Shown here: one piece after another, positions 12,060-24,362 of the stretch
Layout of the letters: every line of letters starts with the position of its first letter
How positions within the stretch are numbered: the stretch's first letter is position 1
Assembly (NCBI GenBank): GCA_007844125.1
Contig: CM017556.1
Location: 80,449,564-80,513,563 of the forward strand
Reading direction: 5' to 3'
DNA: 64,000 nt
From: Sinonovacula constricta
Lineage: Eukaryota > Mollusca > Bivalvia > Cardiida > Solecurtidae
Notes under the pieces: generated by a model
What the model saw: only the letters and a program-made list of their open reading frames with translations
What the model was told of the DNA's origin: nothing
Databases searched by the model: none
Translations under genes and position numbers: made by a program

Positions 12060-12290
12060 ATCTGTTTAATCTCAAAAACCATTTAGTAAGCAATTTCACC
12101 CACTCAAGCCAAACAGCATTTTGTGTACTAAAATTACTGTTTTATATTTCATTGCCAAGTGCCTAAAATAACGAAAATGCATCGGGGTGTCTGTTGCCGA
12201 CCGGTTAGAGACGCCGCCGCGATGGAATCCAATTAACAAAGAAACCAGTTTTGATGCACTGTTTTGGATTATTTTCAAACTTCAAACTTA
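12060..12290 (-). pseudogene. Probable LINE ORF2 C-terminal scrap
   Basis: A 60-codon minus-strand frame (12096-12278) contains KIIQNSASKLV near its start and MKYKTVILVHKMLFGL near its end. The spacing resembles the C-terminal part of CR1/Jockey-type reverse transcriptases, where a QNAAAR-type motif is followed about 35 residues later by a KILLLVYKALHGL-type motif. The expected HWLPV motif between them is not recognisable. Alternative: a chance frame. Confidence 0.4.
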
Positions 12291-13305
12291 TGTTTTAAAA
12301 AGGGCTTTGCGAAGTGATCTAAACCATGTTTGTGTTGCAGACGTGTCTTAGGTCTTTCAAATTCAGAATTGATGGACGCATTGAAGGTCGCTGTCGAGCT
12401 ACAGTTCAAAATTGTTTAATAATAACAACACACGTCAAGCAACAGGAAAGCTTCCAGTCTTGCCAGTCTGGCATTTAGTTAAAAAGCAGGGCAGTACTGT
12501 CACATGTTTTTTGTTTTGATTTTATGAGCTCCTCACCACAGGAGTAGTAAGCATTACAGTCCCATTCATCGAATGTCACATTCAAGTGATGGATAGAAAT
12601 TTGCGCGGGAAAACAAATAAGTTCTGCTAACAAAATGGCTGAATTCAATTGTTGTGTAGTTTCGGCCTTTTCCGGTGTTTCTCTACATTCCGATGCGCCA
12701 GTGGTGTATGTATGTCTTGAACAATGGCAGTCAATAATTGCTTTTTTCACAAATCGAATATGACGTTTATGTTCGTAAAAGTCATAGAAATGAAGTTAAG
12801 ATTTACTATTGACTAACAGACCGTAATGTGAAGGAAATGAAATATATTCCACATTTTATATTTGATTACGTTAATAATGATAAATGTATATCAAAATAAA
12901 ACATTAATTTGGAAAAGTACGAGTTCATAGGGTTGAATCGTATCAGTGATGCTACGAAAGTTAAAACAAAACATTCAATAATACAGCCAAATAATTCTAG
13001 GAAAGCGCCACCAAGTTTGTGTAGACATTAGTGCCTGGTCATATTTAAGCCATTACGAATAGAAAAGAGTTGTAAAGAACACATGTTTTATAAAGTGAAT
13101 ATATTTCGATATCAATTGATCTGCAATACAAACTAATACAAGAAAAAGCTAGGATGTGAGACATCGAACGTCTCGCAGACAGCTGGTGCTTTAACTATTT
13201 TAAACAAGAAGACGAACTAATATGTTGAGAACAAGACAATCCCTTACACCCTCGATTCATTACATTAATATGTGAGAGCTACGAACGCCAACTCTGCGGG
13301 AAGGA
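12291..13305. other. No supported feature
   Basis: The 91-codon minus-strand frame at 12475-12750 is Cys/His containing but shows no regular spacing or known motif. Confidence 0.45.
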
Positions 13306-13309
13306 TATG

Positions 13310-13620
13310 AACTATATAATCGGCTACTCTGCTGTATTCCTTGCTGTCTGCTACGTCTTTTTGTGATACAGTGTTAACTTCGGCATACGCGGTTTCTATT
13401 GTTGGACAAGACCTCGCCAAACAGTTGCGAAATAATTTTCCTGCCTGATACTTATTTCAAAATTGCAAGCTACACTGTTCACCGCGGCATATTCGGTTCC
13501 TTTCTCAGAAAATGGTCTCTCTGAAAAGCTGCAATTTCCTCTTATTGTCTGCTGCATTATTGTTATTGAAAATGTTATTCTATAAGATACACCGCTCTCC
13601 AAAGCGGCGCTTAAACATTA
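13310..13620 (-). repeat. Dispersed repeat, family E copy 1
   Basis: Aligned in order with 25315-25610: a GTCTGCYAC block, a pair of blocks around ACAASACCTCGC..AAACRG, AATTGCAAGSTAC, TCGGTTCCTTTCTC/GAAAATG and ATTGTCTGCTGCA. Read on the minus strand, a few residues stay alike (DHF.RKEP in both), hinting at decayed coding origin. Frames are broken and the product is unknown. Confidence 0.5.
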
Positions 13621-13869
13621 CAATGCATTTTTGAACGCAGTATTAGTGAGCACAAAATAAAATTAATACGATACAAGGTCATTTATTGTATCCGTTTTTT
13701 TCTTGTTGGATAATATTCGTTTATGTTTACATTCAAGTAATAGTCTCTCGAGGCTTGAAAGAATCATTTATCTTTTTAACCTTATTTTTCCCGGACTACC
13801 GAGTATAAACAAAAAGAACGAAGCTGATTTACTAAGACAATCAACAGTTATTTCAAACAGTGAAAGGAA

Positions 13870-14160
13870 CTTACCGTAATCTGCACCTGGCAACAGATCG
13901 TGCCTGAAAATTACCAGACAAAGCAATGAAAAGGGAAGGGGAAAGAAAAGAAATATTATTTAAATTAATGGATTTTTTCACGCCAGGCTAGAGAGGTCAA
14001 ACTCCTTAAAGACTTATTGTTTTCTTAATTAGGCAAGTCTAACCTTTTGGCTTCTCCGCGAGTGGTCTCGATATAGCAACTTGGAATCATCGGTTACAGT
14101 TTATTTGTAGCGAGAAAATGATAGAGCTTGCAATAATATATTTGCAAATTAAAAATTTCT
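13870..14160. repeat. Dispersed repeat, family D copy 2
   Basis: GATCGTGCCTGAAAATTACC, CAGACAAAGCAATG, GAGGTCAAAC, GACTTATTGTTTTCTTAATT and AGGCAAGTC align with 5940-6270 and partly with 40530-40640. Confidence 0.45.
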
Positions 14161-14245
14161 ATATTTTATAAAATATCCATGAGCGATTAATATATACTGG
14201 AATTTAATCCAGCGGAATGATAAAGATGGCACGATGGAACGAAAT

Positions 14246-14297
<52 letters not shown>
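14246..14297. repeat. CAG/AGC trinucleotide microsatellite, about 16 units
   Basis: An uninterrupted AGC run ends in AGGAGTAGCAATAGC. It is not inside an open reading frame of any length. Confidence 0.95.
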
Positions 14298-14298
<1 letters not shown>

Positions 14299-15425
14299 TA
14301 GCAATAGCAAAAACAACAGCCATCACCCTCAGAAACATAACCATATATACAGCGGTGAAAGAATTAAGGAGCCATTGTGATTAAAATAGTTTTATTGGTA
14401 AGGTTAACATATACTACTGGTCATTGATCATTAAATTAGTCCCGGACAAGTCGTAAATCGACAGTCGGACAAGTGGTAGATACACATCGGTTTCTAATGA
14501 GCGATAAAGACAATCAGTTTCACGCCAGTAAGATTTTATCAATAACACGTTAAGGTGGTACATGTACAATGCACGCACCTGTCCAAAACACTTAATCAGA
14601 CGCACGATGCATAAACGCTTCTAGACGAAAAAACAATTAGAATAAACAACTTGTTGTTATACCTTGTTTGTTAGTTGTAGATATGACAAATGTGTTGTTG
14701 TGTTCGTTAATTGAAAATGACGCAAAGTTTGGACAAGTCATTTTTGTCCAGGTTAATAGTCCGGGACGAGTCATTCAAAAGAAAAAAATATCCAGCCCTG
14801 ATTAGATAGATATATGCAAAAAATTGACTCGCTGACCACTTGGTCCAGTTTGTTAATACTTATCGGTATGTTTTGAGGCTCAATGTATATTTTACTTAGT
14901 GTTTAAACTGCAAAGAATAATTGCTCGTTTTGTTTATATTTCCTTTTTTTTCATTCCCTCAGACATGTCTGTCGTGTGTCAAAGTCAGTTGTTTACTTTA
15001 TGACCTTGTTATACTAACACGCTTTTGTGGAAGTTTTTTATACTATACAACAATAATCGTGGAATTAACTTATTTGAATGTGATTTGTATAAGAACTTGA
15101 ATAAACATATAAAAAATAGACTTTTAATTTCAATTTCAATTTCTTGAATGCTTTTTGAAAAAACAACAACAACAACAAAACACACAAAAACAGCAACACG
15201 TGCAATGTAAAACATAAATACAGTTTCTTAGAACAAGTACTTGAATGTTTGCTCTATTTTGTAGACATTTTCTACTATTGGTCCGACTTCCTTTTACTTT
15301 GAAGACGTTTACCATGTAGACCATCTGTTTATAATCCAGTTTGATCTGTATAACGTGTTTTGATTAAATCCGGGTTATACATTATCACACGGTGAAAGCG
15401 TTTTGGAGTAGAACTCTGTCGCGTT
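14298..15425. other. No supported feature; short AAC run at about 15162-15180
   Basis: Frames at 14414-14605 and 15009-15324 (minus) are unrecognised. The latter crosses the AAC run. Confidence 0.45.
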
Positions 15426-15433
15426 ATTAATTC

Positions 15434-15515
15434 CAGAGAATACTAACAAGATGTGGATTATCTGTTACATGCTGACGGACATTCCAATCAAACGAGAGCC
15501 ATGTTGAGCGCGTAT
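15434..15515. repeat. Dispersed repeat, family G fragment
   Basis: AATACTAACAAGATGTG, GACATTCC and GAGCCATGTTGAGCG resemble blocks at 47370-47450 and 37280-37365. Weak. Confidence 0.3.
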
Positions 15516-15595
15516 GTCAATGTTTTCTTTCCAGATACTAGTTAAGCTGTCCTTTTCAGTTCTGTGCCATTTAAGCACTTTGTTCTTGGTTCATA

Positions 15596-16100
15596 TTATG
15601 TTATGTTATGTTATATTATGTTATATTATATTATATTATATTATATTTTATTTTATTTTATTTTATTTTATTTTATCTTATTAACTATTATAATATATTA
15701 CCTATTATATTATAATTAGTGTTAGTAGTATTATATTATCTAATCTTATAATATATTATAAGTAGTTTAACTACTTTTATATTATATTATATTATATTAT
15801 ATTATATTATATTATATTATATTATATTATATTATATTATATTATATTATATTATATTATATTATATTATATTATATTATATTATATTATATTATATCAT
15901 ATCATATATTATATTATATTATAAATACTAATATAGTGTAATAGTAGTGTAACTACTATTATATTATCTCATCTTAAAATATATTATAAGTAGTTTAACA
16001 ACTTTTATACAATATAATATAATATAATGTAATATAATATAATATAATATCACATTATATTATATTATATCATATCATATCATATTATATTTTGCTCCTT
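15596..16100. repeat. ATATT pentanucleotide array with an embedded duplicated segment
   Basis: TTATG/TTATA and TTTTA units (15596-15715) lead into a perfect ATATT run (about 15778-15898), then ATATC variants, AATAT units and again TTATA/TCATA units to about 16090. A non-repeat segment containing AATATATTATAAGTAGTTTA occurs twice (about 15728-15782 and 15958-16012). Confidence 0.95.
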
Positions 16101-16447
16101 TTGTGAAAACTTCGTGCTCTCTTGCACGTCATCTTTTTGTTTGGTGTTCACTATTATAACAATTCCTCTGACAAATACATCATTAATATACCTTTTACAT
16201 TACGGAGATCCTTCAAAGTGCCTACACTTACAATGAACATCCTTGCCTCTCATGTCTTATAAAAAGTGATAAATCATACACATGCCAATGTTCTTCAAGG
16301 TGTACTTACATGTGGCAAGGTGCATAAAACGTTCCACTTACAAATGTAATATTGCCTAAGATTTGTTAGGAGTCTACTTGCATACACCATTATTCCACTT
16401 CGTTCCCTGAGTTACACGATCTTCCCTCGATCTCCCTCGTGTATGTT
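16101..16447. other. Spacer, nothing seen
   Basis: No frame or repeat recognised. Confidence 0.5.
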
Positions 16448-16449
16448 AG

Positions 16450-16505
16450 TCGTCTAACTCTCCTCTTTGCCTCTCTGTCTCTCTTTTCTCTCTCTCTTTT
16501 TCTCT
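16450..16505. repeat. CT-rich low-complexity tract
   Basis: An imperfect TCTC tract immediately upstream of the AAAT array. Confidence 0.8.
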
Positions 16506-16511
16506 GCATGT

Positions 16512-16512
16512 A

Positions 16513-16607
<95 letters not shown>

Positions 16608-16613
16608 ACAAAT
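16512..16613. repeat. AAAT tetranucleotide microsatellite, about 25 units
   Basis: An uninterrupted TAAA run. The opposite strand gives LFIY-type repeat peptides in the frames at 16390-16649, which are artefacts. Confidence 0.95.
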
Positions 16614-18145
16614 ATAGTCTCTCTCCTTGAATTTCTTATATTTAGTCATGTTTTCTCTTTCTCTATGATTCCTTTTTCACAAAGCATTTGTTTCAGTAAG
16701 ATACGCCATTCTTACATGTATATTTTTTGTATGCTTTTTTTTTTTGAAAGCAGTAACAGAAGTTGTTGTTATTTCAGTATACCATTAAATCTGCTTTCTG
16801 AAATCGATTTGTGTTTATTAACAATGGGTTTAAGGAACTTCTTTATTTGAAACCAGTATCTTCAAACACGAATAATATATGCGTCCAAATGTAGAAAACG
16901 TGGCTGAAATATAAAACACTTATATCAAGTGTGTAGGTTACCATCGTTAGGATTGCATGAACATACTTTTAATTCTTGTTTGTGTTTATGAACTGATGAA
17001 CCAGAGATTGTCAGCATCAGTATAAATCTAAACATCATAAACACGCTCTTCTTGAATTTTGTGAATGGGTATTGTCTCAAACTATCTAAAGTGATTTTAA
17101 ATGCAGCTGGGCTTTCGACTAACGCGTAAATCAGTATAGAGAATGTTTGGCCAACATAACGTTTACATTGTAATAATCAAGATTTAACTATAAAAAATGC
17201 AGAAACAATTACATGGTTATCTATCCGTCAGAAGCATAACATGTATTGACATACACTTGTGGCGACATAAGTTAAAAATGATTCGTTTGATATATTTATT
17301 TTAAAGAAAATTATCTTACTAAAATGTGTTGAAATTTACTTGTATTTCAGCACGTAACTTAATGTTGCTCTATTTAGTATAATGCAGTGGCATGCAGTGT
17401 TAACACATTTTCAAATCGTATAAAATGCAAGACAATAAAAGAAATCAAATGGCAGTGATAGTTTCAAGACAATCAATTTTCATGCATTTTGTCATATAAT
17501 AACAACAGCAATATTAATCTAAAATAATCCGGTTCAAGCTTTCACAAGTAATCGTTTTGACAAAAAAAAAACAAAAAAAAACAAACACAAAAAATGTGTA
17601 AGCACAAAACGTATCTTGTAGCATTTTCTCTGGGCCCTATGACTTATTTTATTTCTTTATTATCTGTTATTTAACGTTTTTTTTTAATTTTTTTTATCAC
17701 TTATCAAGATTTTATTGATGATTTTAGTTAAAGTAACTTTTTCCACTTTTTTCTAAGCCACGTTTTATTTTTATATAAAACTTGAACCTTATTTTATATA
17801 AATATTCAATCATTTCTTATGAAGCATGTCTTCCTTAGGTACGTAAAATCTCTTGGTTCCTTGCGCTGTTCACCATGTTACCAATGGTACGGCTGAAAAC
17901 ACCCATCGTCCTCTTCTGCAGACCCTTTACATTGTCGACACTTACGATTAATGTTTATGTTTAGAATGAAAGGAAGTTTTCTGATATATGCGCAGAAGTT
18001 CATAAAAATGTAATAACGAATGATAAGAGCACTTATTATTTCCAATTGATCGTGTGGTGTCAAAGTTTCTTTATGTGATTTATTAACAATCTCTTTCATT
18101 TGTTAAATCATAAAGTTAAGTTAAAAGAAATCTAAAAAGGCGCTT
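16614..18145. other. AT-rich spacer with A-rich patches near 17560-17600
   Basis: No supported gene. Small frames at 16665-16850 and 17878-18099 are unrecognised. Confidence 0.5.
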
Positions 18146-18405
<260 letters not shown>

Positions 18406-19105
18406 GTTAGTACCTTCTCAAGTAATGGGTATCATTCATACAGCCCTAGTGGAATTGCATAAAGTGCGACCGATTGTATACTTTTAACATCTTTACATTT
18501 AAAGTATACGCTCGGAATAAGGCTAGCTATTTTGAGCGATATATAACATGCAATAAATATAATTGTTTAACCATTGCTATTTAGATTTTCAGCATAACCA
18601 AACGGCGGCTCTGAATTCGAGAACACATCGTCGCACTGCTTCCAGTAGCGAAAAAATATAACTTGTATTAATTGTACATCTGAATATTGGTACGCCTTTA
18701 GACATTCTTATATATCATCCCTATCTTGGTATCAATACACTAAACATGAGCCTTACATGCTTCAAAATGTTAAGAATAATTTATTATCACAGTGCTCAAA
18801 ATTTAAGAATATTAAAAAACGTATTGCATAATAACTTACTGAAATGTTAAATATGTTTACTATAAAGTGATGTTAGATGATCTAAAAGTTTTAAAAATGA
18901 ATAAATGTTATCTTCCTCCAAAAATCATTTCATGCGTACCCGCTGTGTCATACAGGGAGGAAAGTTGGCAAATGTTTATTGTGATCGTTTATTTTGATAC
19001 CACTTGTTACCTCAGTTTTGTAATTATGGAAATATTTCTCATAATTGCATTTGCGCTATTATTCATACTTCTGCAAACATGTGCGTCTTTTATATTCATT
19101 AATTT
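18406..19105. other. AT-rich spacer, nothing seen
   Basis: The 83-codon frame at 18867-19118 is unrecognised, with a hydrophobic C-terminal half of low-complexity composition. Confidence 0.45.
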
Positions 19106-19109
19106 GTTT

Positions 19110-19345
19110 ATTTGTTGAGACAATACTTATATTCTTTTCACATTCTCTATTGCAATAAGAAAACCTTGCATAATCATAACACTCCAGTTTATTGTGTTTA
19201 CTGTGAGATTCATACGACTTACGCGAAAGATACTATAACTGAATACAATTCAGACACATCTGTTTCTATTTGCTGTTTAATATCACCCGACTTCAAATAA
19301 CTGTTATAAAATGGGTTCTGAAAACGGATTAAAACGTTCGTGTTT
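19110..19345 (+). repeat. Dispersed repeat, family K copy 1
   Basis: Aligned with 30795-31005: CCTTGCATAATC, CCAGTTTAT, GTAATCTG/GTGAGATT, TTACGCGAAAGATA, CTGAATACAATTCA, GCTGTTTAATATCA, ACTTCAA, TGTTATAAAATGGGTTCT and TTCGTG. It contains the ATG at 19311 that opens one of the satellite frames, so that start lies in repeated DNA. Confidence 0.6.
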
Positions 19346-19402
19346 CCTGACGTTTCTCTGGTTGTATGAGAAGTTATTTAAGCTTCTCTCTGGTGAAAGT
19401 GG

Positions 19403-22310
19403 TGTCTGTCCGCTCCGCCTTCCCACTCCGTCTGTCTGCTCCATCTTTTCGCTCTGTCCACTGCATGTGTCCCTGCTCCGTCTGTCTACTCCGTCTGCTC
19501 ACTCCGTCTGTTTGCTCCATCTGTTCGCCCTGTCCACTCCATGTGTCCCTGCTCCGTCAGTCTACTCCGTATTTCTGCTCCGTCTGTCCGCCCCGTCTTC
19601 CTACTCCGTCTGTCTACTCCGTATTTATGCTCCGTCTGTCCGCTCCGTCTTCCCACTCCGTCTGCCCACTCCGTCTGTCCGCTCCATCTGTTCGCTCTGT
19701 CCACTCCATGTGTCCCCGCACCATCTTTCTACTCCATGGGTCCCTGCTCCGTCTGTCTACTCCATGTGTCCCTGCTCCGTCTGTCTACTCCATGTGTCCC
19801 TGCTCCGTCTGTCTACTCCATGTGTCCCCGCTCCGTCTGTCGACTCAATGTGTCCCTGCTCCGCCTGTCTACTCCATGTGTCCCTGCTCCGTTTGTCTAC
19901 TCCATGTGTCCCCGCTCCGTCTGTTTACTCCATGTGTCCCTGCTACATCTGTCCGCTCCATCTGTTCGCTCTGTCCACTCCATGTGTCCCTGCTTCGTCT
20001 GTCTACTCCATGTGTCCCCGCTCCGTCTGTCTACTCCATGTATCCCTGCTCCGTCTGTCTACTCCATGTGTTCCTGCTCCTTCTGCCTACTCCATGTGTC
20101 CTCGCTCCGTCTGTCTACTCCATGTATCCCTGCTCCGTCTGTCTACTCCATGTGTTCCTGCTCCTTCTGCCTACTCCATGTGTCCTCGCTCCGTCTGTCT
20201 ACTCCATGTATCCCTGCTCCGTCTGTCCACTCCATGTGTCCCTGCTCCGTCTGTCTACTCCATGTGTCCCCGCTCCGTCTGTCTACACCATGTATCCTTG
20301 CTCCGTCTGTCTACTCCATGTGTCCCCGCCCCGTCTGTCTACTCCATGTGTCCCTGCTCCGTTTGTCTACTCGATGTGCCCCTGCTCCGTCTGTCAACTC
20401 CATGTGTCCCTGCTCCGTCTGTCTACTCCATGTGTCCCCGCTTTGTCTGTCTACTTCATGTGTCCCTGCTCCGTCTGTCTACTCCATGTGTCCCCGCCCC
20501 GTCTGTCTACTCCATGTGTCCCTGCTCCGTCTGTCTACTCGATGTGCCCCTGCTCCGTCTGTCTACTCCATGTGTCCCTACTCCGCCTGTCTACTCCATG
20601 TGTCCCTGCTCCGTCTGTCCACTCCATGTGTCCCTGCTCCGTTTGTCTACTCCATGTGTCCCCGCTCCGTCTGTTTACTCCATGTGTCCCCGCTCCGTCT
20701 GTCCGCTCCATGTGTCCCTGCTCCGTCTGTCCACTCCATCTGTTCGCTCTGTCCACTCCATGTGTCCCTGCTCCATCTGTCTACTCCGTCTTCCCACTCC
20801 GTCTGTCCGCTCCACCTGTTCGCCCTGTCCACTCCATGTGTCCCTGCTCCGTCTGTCTACTCCGTCTTCCTACTCTGTCTGTCCGCTCCATGTGTCCCTG
20901 CTCCGTCTGTCTACTCCGTCTGCCCGCTCCATCTGTTCGCTCTGTCCACTCCATGTTTCCCTGCTCCGTCTGTCTACTCCGTCTGCCCGCTCAATCTGTT
21001 CACTCTGTCCACTCAATGTGTCCCCGCTCCGTCTGTCTACTCTGTCTTCCCACTCTGTCTGTCCGCTCCATCTGTTCGCTCTGTCCACTCCATATGTCCC
21101 TGCTCCATCTGTCTATTCCGTCTGCCCACTCCGTCTGTCTTCTCCATCTGTCCGCTCCATCTGTCTACTCCGTGTGTCCCTGCTCCGTCTGTCTACTCCA
21201 TGTGTCCCCGCTCCGTCTGTCTACTCCGTCTGCTGACTCCGTCTGTCCGCTCCATCTGTTCGCTCTGTCCACTCCATGTGTCCTCGCTCCGTCTGTCTAC
21301 TCCGCCTTCCTACTCTGTCTGTCTGCTCCATCTGTCTACTCCGTGTGTCCCTGCTCCGTCTGTCTACTCCATGTGTCCCCGCTCAGTCTGTCTACTCCGC
21401 CTTCCTACTCCGTCTGTCCGCTCCATCTGTTCGCTCTGTCCACTCCATGTGTCCCCGCTCCGTCTGTCTACTCCGTCTGCTCACTCCGTCTGTCTGCTCC
21501 ATCTGTTCGCTCTGTCCACTCCATGTGTCCCTGCTCCGTCTGTCTACTCCGTCTGTCCGCTCCATGTGTCCCCGCTCCGTCTGTCTACTCCGTCTGATCA
21601 CTCCGTCTGTCTGCTCCATCTGTTCGCTCTGTCCACTCCATGTGTTCTCGCTCCGTCTGTCTACTCCGTCTGCTCACTCCGTCTGTCTGCTTCATCTGTT
21701 CGCTCTGTCCACTCCATGTGTCCTTGCTCCGTCTGTCTACTCCGTCTGTCCGCTCCATGTGTCCCCGCTCCATCTGTCTATTTCGTCTGCCGACTCCGTC
21801 TGTCTTCTTCATCTGTCCACTCCATCTGTCTACTCCGTGTGTCCCTGCTCCGTCTGTCTACTCCATGTGTCCCCGCTCCGTCTGTCTTCTCCGTCTGCTC
21901 ACTCCGTCTGTCTGCTCCATTCGTTCGCTCTGTCCACTCCATGTGTCCCTGCTCCGTCTGTCTACTCCGTCTGTCTACTCCGTCTGTCCGCTCCATGTGT
22001 CCCCGCTCCGTCTGTCTTCTCCGTCTGATCACTTCGTTTGTCCGCTCCATCTGTTCGCTCTGTCCACTCCATGTGTTCTCGCTCCGTCTGTCTACTCCGT
22101 CTGCTCACTCCGTCTGTCTGCTCCATCTGTTCGCTCTGTCCACTCCATGTGTCCTTGCTCCGTCTGTCTACTCCGTTTGTCCGCTCCATGTGTCCCCGCT
22201 CCGTCTGTCTACTCCGTCTGTCCGCTCCATCTGTTCGCTCTGTCCACTCCATGTGTCCCTGCTCCATCTGTCTACTCCGTATTTCTGCTCCGTCTGTCCG
22301 CTTCGTCTGC
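19403..22310 (+). repeat. 2.9-kb pyrimidine-rich satellite, 28-bp core unit, open in all plus frames
   Basis: The core unit is CTCCGTCTGTCTACTCCATG + TGTCCCTG (28 bp), built from two related halves starting CTCC. From about 19720 to 20750 the 28-mers are nearly pure. Before and after, 13-bp variants (CTCCGTCTGTCCG, CTCCATCTGTTCG, CTCTGTCCA) form longer units of about 76 and 118 bp. The plus strand lacks stop triplets in almost every unit, so three overlapping frames stay open (641, 743 and 956 codons; starts 19311, 19366, 19541). Because 28 is not a multiple of three, each frame cycles through the same 28-residue Cys/Ser/Pro/Leu/Val repeat. I regard this as a satellite, not a gene. Confidence 0.95.
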
Positions 22311-23785
22311 TGAGAAATATACATAAACACCGTCTTAGTTTCTTTGTTACTGTGCAATGTTCGAATTCTCTCGATATGTTGCTGAAGGTAAACGGAAGAG
22401 CCGTGGCATAATTTTTTTCAATTATTCCGTTAATAACGTGTAGTGCATGCTGCAAAATGGGTCACATACCAACATGAATGAATCGTTATAACCTCTTTAG
22501 TAAGAATTCATCTCGTAGACAATAGTCAAGCAATTTCACTTATAAGCATCTTATATAGATATTTTTATTGGTAACTTAGCTTTGAAAGTGTCTGCAATGT
22601 TGTTTGCTTGTTTTAGACTCAAACTACACCTTAATTCAAAATAACAACTTAATACCTAATATCAAGTATAGGATCCTTCGGTTTAACGCATTCAGGGTAT
22701 GTAATCTGGCTCTATATTTTCACTGAACAACACGAAACCAACTGACGAAATCAGTACGCACACTAACCAACATTATTGATACTATGTATGACATTAAAAA
22801 TCCACATATTCTGCACAAAAATTCATAATAAAACAGCATTGGTTGAATCCTGAAGTTTAGACTTAAGTGTCTTTGTAAACCATCACATTTATAGTGGGTT
22901 GTGTGCATATTAAATGCCACAATAGTATGTTAAAACTTTATAATGCTTCTTTTAGGATAACTACTAATGCACTGTTTAGGACAAGACAGATATAAAATAA
23001 CAACAAAAACAACGCATGGAAAATAAAACATTATACGTTATAAGTCAGATAATTAACTGTTATTTTGCAAAATAATGAGTCTCTTTACGTATTCCTTTGC
23101 TTAAACTACATGCAAACCCATATTTAATACCAATTAAACAAAAACAACAACTAAAAGCCAGCACATTTACAGAAACATGTACGACATTATCCACAATCAT
23201 TAGACAGGCAATAATTCATAAGCCACGACAATAAATCACAAATGTAATTACTCATCAGCAATAGTTACAACATTGCAAAATTACCGTTCGCAAAGACACG
23301 AACCCAGCAGTAAGAGGTATTTAAGGGACTTAACATTGGCAACACAATCAGAAATATAACCCTAACGTAACAAGCCTTTATTGATATTACCTCGTCATAT
23401 GTTTTATATTGTTTCTCTAAGATAGAATAGAGACTTCTCTATCATACTTGCTTCGATTTATCCAAACAGTTGCACTAAAAAGACATGTTTAAGATATCTT
23501 TGAGTTCTAAACAACGACAGTCTCTTGTTTGCGCACCATCGTCCCATGTGTTTGGCGAATGATCTGTTGGAAACGTTGACCTCTTGTTGGTTACTAAAAA
23601 AAAACCTCAGAAAACTCAGCGTTAAGTTAACGCACCGCTTCTGTCTTTTGACATCTTAATATACGGTTTTTTTTTTTCTGCTCATAGTAAACAATGCCAT
23701 CTGTCTTTCAGATTAAACGCAAGTTTTAAAGGCACTGAGAATTGGTATTCAAGGCATCTGGCAGCACAGCTGTTTTAGAACTAAG
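22311..23785. other. AT-rich spacer, no supported feature
   Basis: No protein, tandem repeat or paired repeat recognised. GACACGAACCCAGC near 23296 faintly resembles a SINE B box but has no body. Confidence 0.5.
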
Positions 23786-23789
23786 CTTA

Positions 23790-23842
23790 TGTATTTTGGG
23801 TTTTACGACATAACGACACTTGAAAGGTCATTGGCGCCGATT
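23790..23842. repeat. Dispersed repeat, family L copy 1
   Basis: GTATTTTGGGTTTTACGACA + TAACGACACTTGAAAGGTCA matches 59705-59750. The GGGTTTTACG...CGACAC...GGTCAT...GGCGCC pattern is one I recall from bivalve repeats. Confidence 0.6.
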
Positions 23843-24098
23843 ACTTAGCTTAATTAGGTAGGAAAAACCGGATTTTTTACCCAAGTACTTTCAGAGTTAA
23901 CTGGGGGTTATATAAATTAGCAAATGGTGACCAATGGCAAGGCACACTGAGGTCTTGTGAATGTAACAGTTAAAACTCCGTACACACACTGATTTGTGAA
24001 CTTTTTCACTTTACAATTCCAGTAAACAATATCCCGATTCTTTCCACAACACCTTTCATGTTTACTCACTTACTCATTAAATGATACAGTTTCTATTT

Positions 24099-24362
24099 AT
24101 GTCAGATACTAATTCTTCAGGAGAAAATAATGACTACATTTTGTCTAATGGTAAATGAACGTCCTTGTTGTCAGATGATTTGTTTAGCCGATTTCTTGGT
24201 CCCATTCGTAAAATCTCGGCAGCAACGGGACAATCACGAAAAGATAAATACTGGTTTTCGAGCAACCTTGGTATTTTGCCGTCGTCAGGTCATTATAATG
24301 GTTGCCGACCTATGTTTATCATTGGTTTTGTTAATGCAAATAGGTTGGCGTCACGGCTATAA
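24099..24362 (+). pseudogene. Broken reading frame of unknown product
   Basis: From ATG 24099 one frame runs 88 codons to TAA at 24360-24362 with a single in-frame TGA after codon 19. It begins MSDTNSSGENNDYILSNGK. After the stop it contains LLSDDLFSRFLGPIRKISAA, SRKDKYWF and GHYNGC. The composition is more protein-like than the surrounding shadow frames. It could be the remains of a transposon ORF or a gene exon, or chance. I do not recognise it. Confidence 0.25.

Noticed and set aside
19311..22411. Three long overlapping frames as a cysteine-rich protein gene
   Set aside because: They are the inevitable product of a stop-free 28-bp satellite read in each frame. One start lies in a dispersed repeat, and unit differences show no preference for one frame by eye. 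Kept only as a finding to test.
23281..23320. Seventh SINE copy (ACGAACCCAGCAGTAAGAGG)
   Set aside because: Only a B-box-like stretch with no head or body support.
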